Shown piece by piece: positions 24,866 through 32,944 of a stretch of 32,944 nucleotides of DNA. A program made the position numbers and the translations under genes. The stretch covers positions 2,501 to 35,444 of the forward strand of contig ADNK01001538.1 of assembly GCA_000320545.1 (NCBI GenBank), read 5' to 3'. The first letter of the stretch is position 1. Every line of letters begins with the position of its first letter. The stretch comes from Bigelowiella natans CCMP2755. Lineage: Eukaryota; Cercozoa; Chlorarachniophyceae. The notes under the pieces were generated by a model that was not told the DNA's origin, made no database searches, and saw nothing but the letters and a program-made list of their open reading frames with translations.

Positions 24866-25590
24866 GACAAATTTCCGGGCGAATAGTGCCAATACTCAGT
24901 GAGCTGGCGAGGAAGCGCACGTGCGTGCGCAGCTATGAAAATGAATTTATCATCATGATCGAACGATATATAGTTCTGAGATTCTTACAGCGTGCCGTTC
25001 CTGCACATATTGCTTCGCTCTGGCACTTATTGGGCACGAATGTATTTTAAGTAACGATATGCTTACATGCTGGCAGCCGCGGCGCCACATTATCTAGATA
25101 CCATATTAGATATAATCTAGATAATCGCTAGTCAGAAAAAAAACAATTCAATAAATCTCGTAAGCCTGGGCCCTTACAGCATATAGGCCGCAAACAAGAT
25201 GGCGCATATGTTACATATCATGATTCATCCTACGTGTCTTCCGCACTTGGTCTGCTGCGCAATGCATGCATGAGGAGGCGGTCAGACATGGGAGCTACTT
25301 TGTTAAATGTAAAATTTTGCAATATAACGTTCATTTTTGCAGATAAAACCAAACCCTTCTTACATCATTCACTCATTATTCCAATTAGGTTGGACTTGGG
25401 TGTGCAGCTGTACCCTCTACGCAGTGAGGTGCATCCGCTCTCGACATATCACGAGAGCAACTAATTGATCGATTCCGTCCATGGAATCATGAAATGCTAT
25501 GCATATACTAGCGAATTGTGCTGTATCGTGGGAATCCCTTCTCGACTCCATCGTTGTGCGACCCCACCGCCACCCTCTCCCCCGAGGCCA
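24866..25590. other. Convergent intergenic region
   Basis: This 725-nt AT-rich gap lies between the 3' ends of the CCDC142-like and carrier-like genes. It includes short inverted TCTAGATA words near 25095-25125. I see no credible coding sequence. Confidence 0.45.
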
Positions 25591-25949
25591 TCACTGTTCG
25601 TTCTTCGCACGGCCGCCAGGGCCTCGGTCATGCGCTAAACTCGCCCGACTCAAGACGAGCAGAATCGTGGAGCCGGTGAGAACGAACGTGGAGATGCCAG
25701 CTACTCTACGGACGCTCAACCGCTGTCGCGGGGTCAGTTTCTTGTACCGAAGCAAGGCCTTCTCCCACACAGAGTCCACAACGAAGTAGCAGCCGTGCCA
25801 TAGCATGCCGGACAGCTGCTCCAGGGCATAACCCCTCCACATCGTCAGCCAGCCGCTCTTCCGCAGCAGCATCTGTCAGTGGCAGAGAAATTCGTTTTTA
25901 CGAGGTCGGGTTACGGAGTTGGGAGAAGAGCGAGAAGGAGCAAGTGAGC

Positions 25950-25989
<40 letters not shown>

Positions 25990-26997
25990 GAAAAGATTTG
26001 GCTACACAAGACAAACACTTTACGCAAGATCGCAATCAAGCTGCTATGTTTCGATGTGATACACAAAAACATGTTGTAGAAAGAAACATCTACCATCACC
26101 ATCACCATCATCATCATCATCATCATCATCATTATCACCATAACCATAAATTCTCATCATCGTGCCGTCATCATATCATCAGCGACGTAATAACGAAGCT
26201 CGGGAGAGCGACTACTACTTACGTTTCCGGCGGTTTGGGCCTCTGTGTTAGAAGATATCGGGACGTTGACGACGTGGTTCACGAACATCGCTCGCAACGG
26301 ATACAACAAGCTGAAAACGTTTCCAGCCTGCACGGGGATGGGACGTGTATGATGATGGCAGTTAGGCCAATGATTCGTGTAAAGTGAAGTCGGTGTGTTG
26401 TTGATGTGGTAGAGAAAGATGGAGACTTTTAATTCTTCTATGCTTTCCTCAAGATGATGAGTATAATCATCACCGTCATTACCATCATCGTCATCATCGT
26501 CGCCATCATCATCATCACTATCACATGATCATGTGTGCGAAAATTGTTATTCTTACATGCGCTGGGGCGCTATCGTCGGGGTATATGAGATTCATGCGGT
26601 ACGGCTGCCCTTGCAAGAAGCTCGCCATTGAGCCAAGCAAAGCACTAAATGACACTTGCCTGAAAGCGAGGGGGTGTTTAATTTGTGTGTGTGCGCGCGC
26701 GTGAGCACGTGAGTGTATTTATGTATATAATTACTGACAATACGCTGAATGCCAATCCCATTTCAGAATAAAGTAGGATGCAAAACAAATAAGCTATGGG
26801 GAAGATAAAAGAGATCCCTTCTTAAGTTGAGGAATGTTAGTGTTAATGAATACATTGCTCTCTCGATGAGAAGAAGGGAAGCCCCTCCAAACAACGCCGA
26901 TTTGTAGAACATCAGTTGCGATGATATCCGTCTGGAAATTGAACGCAGAGTGAAAGAACATGTTGAAGAGGATATAACAGTGAATCCGATTGTATAC

Positions 26998-27045
<48 letters not shown>

Positions 27046-28103
27046 CGACACGAACACATAAGAACGAACGCTGCGCATGAAAGGCAGATGTACGCACGAG
27101 TTCTTTGGCGGTGCGATCTTGTTTCGTGAAATTACGATTTCCTTGGTGATATCCACCACCCCCATGCCATCAACGGGAACGCCTATCAGCATTATGTGTA
27201 CAAATCAGGTGAGGGAAAGAGAATCGGGAGAGGGGAGGGTAATTTAAAACGTATTCGATACTTTGTGTCAGTGCAGAAGCGCGTGTGCGTGTGCGTGTGC
27301 GTGTGCGTGTGCGTGTGCGTGCGTGCGGTGGTGAAGGTCGTTACGATTTGCTCCGATAAGTCCAAGAGCCATTTGTGATACCGCGGAATTGACGAGATGA
27401 TTAAGTAGAAACCTATCATATACGAGGAGGACGAAGGGGAGGGAAACCGTCGAGAAAGAATGAGAGCGAAACATAGCCAAGCAGGGAAATTTCCGATCAC
27501 TGTGCGTCTCCGTTCTGAATGCAATTGTGCATCCAAAGAATAAATAGACACAGAGCATCGACGGCATTTCGCATCTCTGAGCAATACTTTGGTAAACGGG
27601 CTCGTTCCTAGCGTGGTACCTTGGAAAATCAATCCCCAGTTTTTGCAGCCCTGTCATCGCTTTGAGAAATGTGATCTCCTTACCATTCGTCAACACGGTG
27701 AAGAGCGCATGCGACTTCACCCCCATCTCAAAGTAAAGGGCCGAGCAAACCAGCGAGAGGCAGAAGCCTGGCAAATGTGTCGGTATGTGTGGAAAACATT
27801 GATATCGCCAATCTTCCTCGCCCCCCCTCCCCCCTAGCAAAATGCAGTGTGCAACCTACGACGCGAGGCTTGAGTCCGGTCGTGGCGATCTTCCACCAGC
27901 CTTGCCGCCACTGCTCACTTCCAAATGGCGAGCCGCCCCCCAGTAGCTGCTTGGTTGTCGCTGCGATTGATACGGAGCCTGGGGAGGATGCATGCACAAC
28001 GTGGACGTTGAATACTGGCTGTGAGAGAACAGCCCACAAAGCCTGAACGACGAAGTGCTTCCAGAAACGCACGCCGAATGCCTCCGTAGTAGTGATACTG
28101 TCC
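25591..28103 (-). CDS. Mitochondrial-carrier-like membrane protein (SLC25/MTCH-like), 5' end unresolved
   Basis: Exons 28103-27856, 27767-27620, 27412-27345, 27182-27094, 26931-26854, 26793-26735, 26659-26557, 26327-26223 and 25872-25591 join in consistent phase (393 codons plus an unknown 5' part). Three repeats each end in a carrier-type loop: GWWKIATTGLKPRVVG, IGVVWRGFPSSHRES and GWLTMWRGYALEQLSG. Hydrophobic helices lie between them. The helix-1 motif PX[DE] of transport carriers is degenerate: QPVFN in repeat 1, VPVDG in repeat 2 (kept) and YPLRA in repeat 3. This suggests an MTCH-like or non-standard carrier of the mitochondrial or another inner membrane, not a canonical metabolite exchanger. 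The C-terminal tail has one more hydrophobic segment (ISTFVLTGSTILLVL). No ATG is in frame upstream of 28103, so at least one more exon must lie between 28104 and 28538. Confidence 0.6.
26094..26144. repeat. (CATCAC/ATC)n tract in carrier-like gene intron
   Basis: A triplet repeat with CAC interruptions between exons 26327-26223 and 25872-25591. A (GA)n tract at 25956-25986 shares the same intron. Confidence 0.75.
27002..27041. repeat. (GA)n microsatellite in carrier-like gene intron
   Basis: About 20 GA units. On the transcribed strand it is (TC)n, in the intron between exons 27182-27094 and 26931-26854. Confidence 0.8.
27281..27324. repeat. (GTGTGC)n hexanucleotide tract in carrier-like gene intron
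   Basis: About seven GTGTGC units followed by GTGCGTGCG, in the intron between exons 27412-27345 and 27182-27094. Confidence 0.8.
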
Positions 28104-28538
28104 CTGAGGTATGTGCGCAATGATGATGATGATAATAACTATGATAATTATAATGATGATGCTAATGATGATGGGCGGGTGAGTGTAGTCAGCAAGGCAT
28201 GGCTGATGCGCTGAATGAGTGCAAAGCCCTCCGAAAATGCTAGAGAAATGTGGGATTTTTCGCAAAATCTCTATTTATTCGTTAAAAGATAAGGCTATGT
28301 AACCAGAAGGCTTCCAAATAAGACATCTCCTGCTCCTTTTCCCTAGACGCAATCTTCCTGGACAAGTCGCTCGCGACAACTTGCATCATCGGATATCTCC
28401 ATTTTGCGGCAATGAAAGATTTTCGCAGGCTTAGTCGTCTCACGTTTATCGACTTCCCTACCAACACACGCACACGGAAAAGTGAGCTGGGGGAGTAAAA
28501 CACAACAGCAAATGATCGAAGGCATTACGACTTCACAC
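28104..28538 (-). other. Gap between calpain 3' end and first secure carrier exon
   Basis: The calpain gene stops at 28539 and the carrier-like gene continues on the same strand, so its first exon and promoter should lie here. A good acceptor (CACATTTCTCTAG, exon from about 28248) opens a short protein-like frame, but no donor joins it in phase. A (TGA/TAA)-rich triplet tract lies at 28120-28175. The start codon is not assigned. Confidence 0.4.
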
Positions 28539-29698
28539 TCATTGACCTTTAGAGACAATCACGCATAGCGTGGCTTTTGCCGCTTGATCATTTTCGTAGA
28601 TTTCCTTCCACGCGTCTTCAACGAGTTCAGATGTAAGCTCGTTCGAGTGTGCTTTCACCGTTTGCTGCAGCGCTCTCAACTTGGAATCAATCGATTCCTT
28701 CTTCTCCCGTCGTCCTTTTTGCTTCGATATTTTCTCCTCTGGAGCAGTCGACGATTTCGATGATGGTTGCGCCGAAGATGAGGGCTTTTCAGCGCTGCCG
28801 CTCTTTTCCACAGCTTTAGATTCCTTTTCGTCGGTCATTTTATCGGTCATTTTATCGGTCTTTTGAGTTCCTTCTTCAGCTATTCCTTTTCCGGCATTCT
28901 CATCTTTTTCATCAAGAATTTCTTCCTTTCTCTCTGCGTCTTCAGATGCTTTCGCTTTTCCTGTGGCTTTCTCTTTGCTGTCCGTCTCTTTCTTCTCTGA
29001 TCCACCACCCTCCTTTTCCCCATTCTTACTCTTATGCTCTTCTTTTCGGTCTTTTATGTCCCCATTCTCTCCTGTTTTCTTTTTCTTCTCTTCCTCTTCC
29101 TTTTCCATCTTCTTCTTCCTTTTCTGGTTCTCTTTTTCTTCCAGTAGTCGAGCCCCCTTCTCAACCATTCTCCGGGCGAAACTAATTTCCACGATGTCCC
29201 CAACCTTCGCCAGCCATTTCCAGCAATCTGCCCACATTGTTTATTTTCGCAGCAGTAGTAAGCACATCATTAGAGCAAATAGAAGATTTGAAAAGAGCAC
29301 GAATGGCAGCAACGAGGAATTCATACCATCCTCTTAAGGCAAGCTCAAAAGCATCGTCGCACGGCGAAAAAATAGAATTTCTGCAATATTTAAGCCGAAA
29401 CGTTTTGAAATGTGAAGGCAAAGAACCGAACTCTATTTACCTGCAACGTGTCTCAACTGGCTTCCCTTTTGGATCTTCCCTTCTTTCTTCTTCGCCTCAT
29501 CCTTCATTTCACCGTCTCTCTTGCTGTCCCCATCTCGTTTCTCAATGGCCAGCGGAGTGGGCTCGTTGCTGTAATCGTCTTCCTCCTTTAACGCCTTCTC
29601 CCTTCGCAATTGGATTTGCCGCTTTATGCGGTTCAATCTTGTCGAGACCTGTGACCAAAGGAACGTTATTCGGGAAGGAGATGACGACGGAAAGAGAC

Positions 29699-29745
<47 letters not shown>

Positions 29746-32647
29746 ACGTCTTTGCGTAAAGGCGGTTGACATATCGTCGCAAGAAAAGAATTTTCAATGT
29801 GCACACTGATCCTCCCTCACCTTTTTATTTATTCGAACGTTGAGCTCTGCATGATGGCGAGGAAAGCTTGCCCACACTGCATCGAGAACCTACGTATGTA
29901 TTCCTTCCATTTATACTGTGACTTTAGTGTGAAACGGGCATTTGCTGACGACGGTGGCACGATCATTCTATTGTGTTTGTGAGAATATAATCCAGAAGTA
30001 AGCATCGTCAGCTCAACCATGCACACTGCGACGTGTGAGAGTGATAGTGATGCAGCGTTGGGAGGGGTACCACGAATAGCCGTTTGTTCTTCGCAAGCGC
30101 AACCGGATATTTCTTTGTCGTCTCTGTGGTGTTGGTGCTTTCGCTGCCGCCTTCCCTCCAGTTATCTTCATCAACGACATACCATTCGTCCCCTGTATAG
30201 TGCGTGCGTGCGTGTGTGCGTTGATACTCGCAAGTAGAGCAGAAGAGGAGAGGATTGGATTTCCCCATCCAACAAAGTGCTGCTGCGGCAATACAAAGCA
30301 CGCATTTCCCCGGGTCATCACTCTATCTACAACCCCCCCCCCCCCCCCCCCACCTTCAACTCGGATCTTGAAGCTGACGTTGTTGATGCTAGGAGCGGAT
30401 GCATCGATCGGGTGTGACAGCGCAGATCCAATCAATTCTACTGACGACGACGTCGTCGAATAGGACGCTGCATTGGTCGCAAAACCGAGGCAGTCCTTCA
30501 GCCATGAGAAACCAGTAAACATGAACCCGTCGGCCCTGGCGACATTCTCTGCCCCCTCCTTCCCCTGTTTCCCCCCTTTCACATCGCTCTTCGATTCCCC
30601 CCCCCCTCTCTTTTCACTGATGTCGTCGTCGCCGTCGTCGACAAGTACCAGTGCGGCATGGACCATAGGCCCTTTCCACCCGATTATTGCCCCTATATTC
30701 ACGTCCTCGAGAGGCACCGTGCATGAGAGTGTCACTTCGTAGGAGAAGGGAGAGGAGGGCGGGGGGGAGGCTTTGCTGTCATCCTCCTTGCCGCCGACTT
30801 TGCCGTCGATCGGCACTCGCGGTAGCTGCAGCTCGAAGACCGAGTCAGCGCAGTTCCACATGTGAACTCTCCCAGCGGCAAGGCCCGAAGCCAAGGAATA
30901 TTCGTCCAGATCGCTGGAGCCGATGATGACGGCGGCGGATATGGAGATGGCGTTAGATATGACGATGATGGCAATACAAGCATGCTGCTGCTGCTGCTGC
31001 TGGTGGTGGTGGTGGTGGTGGTGGTGGTGGTGATAATAAAGGAATAGGACAGTCAAATTGTAAGGTTCTACATATACGTTTGCTGAGCAGTTCTGCCCAT
31101 GAGTATCATCATATCTACGATACGATCGACATCATCAGTCGCTCACACCACCTGCTAGGTCGCGCCATAGCAGCCTCCTTGACCGCACCCCGTCCCTCCT
31201 TTAGAGAGAAGATGGAGGGATGGAAGAGCCTGTTCTTTGAGTAGAAGTGGGGAATCTGGACGTCAAAACGAGCTTCCGTTGCCTTCATATCCACGTGGCA
31301 CGCAGCTACCGTGTAGAAGTAATCGATCACCTTGTAGGAAAGGAAAAGAATCAGCACACTTCGCGTGTGACGATAATCGTAAATCGGCCTGCGTGCTGCT
31401 GAAAACGGCAGCATCACCACCAACCCTCCACAATATAGAATAAGGGCGGAGGAATGCCACCGGAACGCTCTGCGCCGCAGATGGTATCGTGGCACTACTT
31501 CGATTCGTAAGTAAGGTTGATTGAAATCCGCCACTCTATATCATTAGCACGAAAACCGATTCCCTAGACGGTGTGCGTGCGTGCGTGTGTTTGTGTTGCA
31601 TACATCTTCTAGCAGCATCCAGAAAGTGCCATCTTCCGAGTTCTTGTTCATCTTGGCGGCAAGTTTTTGTCCAAGCGTGCTCCACAGTCGTGAGCCGTCG
31701 TTGAACGCGCCCTTCCACTCCAAGAAACCCCACGGGTTGCGTAGCTTCACGAGCCGGTAGGTCAGCCCGTCCTCCGAGGCCACCGAGACGACATCGAGGA
31801 TGCTGTGGTGCGGGGATAAACGCAGGTGCCATGATGCGGTGTGTACACTCCCTCAAGTGCATGGAAGTTTGTTGTTGGTGTTGTTGTCGTTGTCGTCGTC
31901 GTTGATGTTGTTGTTGGTAGTGAGAGTGGTGGCGGTGGTGGTGGTGGTGGTGACATCGTGTGCATCCATTAAAGATACTAGGCTATACCTATAGGCGTGT
32001 GAGGGGCTAAGGCCCACAGCGGTGTAGTATGACGAGTCGTCTTGACTCCGTGATTCCAAGCCCATAAGGTGCCCTTGGGAGTGATGGAAGCTGAGAAACG
32101 ACCAAATGTCCTCTTTCGGCGAGCTCCGATCGATTGCACGCATGGTGACCTTGCGTAAGTAATCAAGTATGTCGACAATCAAGACGCATGCATGCGTCAC
32201 ACACTTGTTCGCACGTTGATCGAAGGTCGGATGGAGGGAGGGAGAGAGAGAGAGAAGAAGGGGGGGGGAGGGGTGTAGCACAAGAGCCTAATCTACGGGT
32301 AATGCGTGCCGAAAATTGCGCTCGGTTGCGAATTATGTCCCATCATCATCCTTCATCATTTATTCGTCCATCCGCTGTTTGACTTACTGGAAATCCTGTT
32401 AGCTCGTGTAAGGCCTGCCACCACACCGCGCGGCCGACCCCCAAGCGACCAGCAGAAACAAACACACATACGCACATATGCACGTACGCACAAACCACGC
32501 GAGTAAGAAGTCAGAAATACCACAGAGATACGGTATTGTCTGGCATCAGGCCGGACCCTCAACTGTGAATGTTGGGCGGTCTAAAAGCTATTGCCCGATG
32601 ATGCTTTTCGTGCCAAGAAATCGATGTTTTGAGGATGTGTGCCAGCG

Positions 32648-32687
<40 letters not shown>

Positions 32688-32944
32688 CGAAGCAATGGGA
32701 GAAAATTCTGTCGCGCACTCACCCAAGCAATGCGGCCTCCCTGAAGATTCTTATATCCGCCGTGGGCCTTCGCATATGCCTGATCCAATGGATTGGTCTC
32801 ATTTCCATCATTTTCGCGGTTTTTCCAACTTCCCTCCCCCCTCCCCCTCCCCTTCAATTCTACCCTTTCATCTAAATGTTTGCTAGCAATACAGGTGTCT
32901 CCTTCTCCTTTTTCTTCTTCTTCTTCTTCTTCTTCTTCTTCTTC
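28539..32944 (-). CDS. Calpain-type cysteine protease, 3' part, with long Lys/Glu-rich tail (partial)
   Basis: Exons: start near 32840 or upstream to 32723, then 32414-32388 (27-nt microexon), 32149-31989, 31802-31604, 31330-31152, 30913-30354, 30192-30071, 29889-29821, 29648-29441 and 29227-28539; all phases agree. The calpain core is clear: NPLDQAYAKAHGGYKNLQGG (family EKAYAKLHGSYEAL), ALHELTGFP in the microexon, the catalytic His in AVGLSPSHAYS, the catalytic Asn in LVKLRNPWGF, then DGTFWMLLED and VIDYFYTVAACHV. The catalytic Cys is upstream, outside the window. Exon 30913-30354 (GRVHMWNCADSVFELQLP ... DGFMFTGFSWL) may correspond to a C2-like beta-sandwich but is diverged. The last two exons encode a basic coiled-coil-like region and about 160 residues of Lys/Glu/Ser-rich tail. 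No EF-hand is visible. It is presumably a cytosolic, regulated protease. Confidence 0.85.
29697..29742. repeat. (GA)n microsatellite in calpain-gene intron
   Basis: About 20 GA units. On the minus strand it is a (TC)n tract about 50 nt upstream of the acceptor TTGGTCACAG of the exon at 29648, where it could extend the polypyrimidine tract. Confidence 0.8.
30333..30351. repeat. C19 homopolymer next to a splice donor
   Basis: The donor of calpain exon 30913-30354 reads GAAG|GTGGGG on the minus strand and is followed by an almost uninterrupted G run corresponding to this C19 on the plus strand. Confidence 0.8.
32648..32684. repeat. (TA)n microsatellite in calpain-gene intron
   Basis: About 18 TA units, in the intron downstream of the exon ending at 32723. 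Confidence 0.8.
32903..32944. repeat. (TTC)n tract at right edge
   Basis: A triplet repeat reaching the window edge. On the minus strand it is (GAA)n upstream of the first visible calpain exon. It is either poly-Glu coding or intronic, which cannot be decided here. Confidence 0.6.

Noticed and set aside
25234-25464. Plus ORF of 76 codons
   Set aside because: It is an isolated frame in an AT-rich convergent gap with no domain, splice or start-context evidence.
29182-29421. Minus frame with protein-like run ELALRGWYEFLVAAIRALF
   Set aside because: It cannot be joined both upstream and downstream in phase. The acceptor at 29227 links the flanking calpain exons in phase and leaves this stretch inside the intron. 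It remains possible as an alternative exon.

Overview
The window is eukaryotic nuclear DNA, most likely from a unicellular protist. Nearly every gene is split by short introns (about 70-430 nt) with GT/AG ends. Reading frames run continuously across these introns when splice phase is respected. Coding regions are rich in homopolymer tracts (poly-Ser, Glu, Lys, Gly, Ala), and the introns are full of di- and trinucleotide microsatellites. One partial gene encodes a signal peptide followed at once by Phe and then an Arg/Ser-rich stretch. That layout resembles the bipartite plastid leader of algae with red secondary plastids (stramenopile/cryptophyte type), but a single leader is weak evidence and I do not name a lineage. 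I saw no rRNA, tRNA, CRISPR array, transposase or prokaryote-style operon.

Layout, left to right: a partial gene on the minus strand with a targeting-leader-like N terminus (1-869); a plus-strand NAD(P)H-dependent FMN reductase (1119-1928); a very large minus-strand gene of at least 18 exons for a GON4L/YY1AP1-like SANT/Myb chromatin protein (2795-12402); a plus-strand C2HC zinc-finger reading frame (13357-13986) that overlaps or fuses with a leucine-rich-repeat gene (to 16227) carrying a 5-nt frameshifting deletion; a complete 19-exon minus-strand phosphoglucomutase (17196-21579); a plus-strand low-complexity protein with a CCDC142-like C terminus (22061-24865); a minus-strand mitochondrial-carrier-like protein (25591 to about 28103 or beyond); and the 3' part of a minus-strand calpain-type cysteine protease gene (28539 to the right edge). 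Orientation alternates strictly up to the last two genes, so the intergenic gaps alternate between divergent and convergent.

The genes do not form a pathway. They are housekeeping genes (phosphoglucomutase, flavin reductase, carrier), a chromatin regulator, a protease and repeat proteins. The most notable points are a phosphoglucomutase whose short first exon supplies an MGCGGS N terminus typical of N-myristoylation plus S-acylation; a near-identical 69-bp LRR array broken by one 5-nt deletion; a GON4L-like gene recovered only by phase-consistent exon joining; and a repeated CTGCGACAA motif between the divergent GON4L-like and zinc-finger/LRR genes. All exon boundaries were inferred by eye from splice signals, phase and family resemblance, with no transcript evidence.
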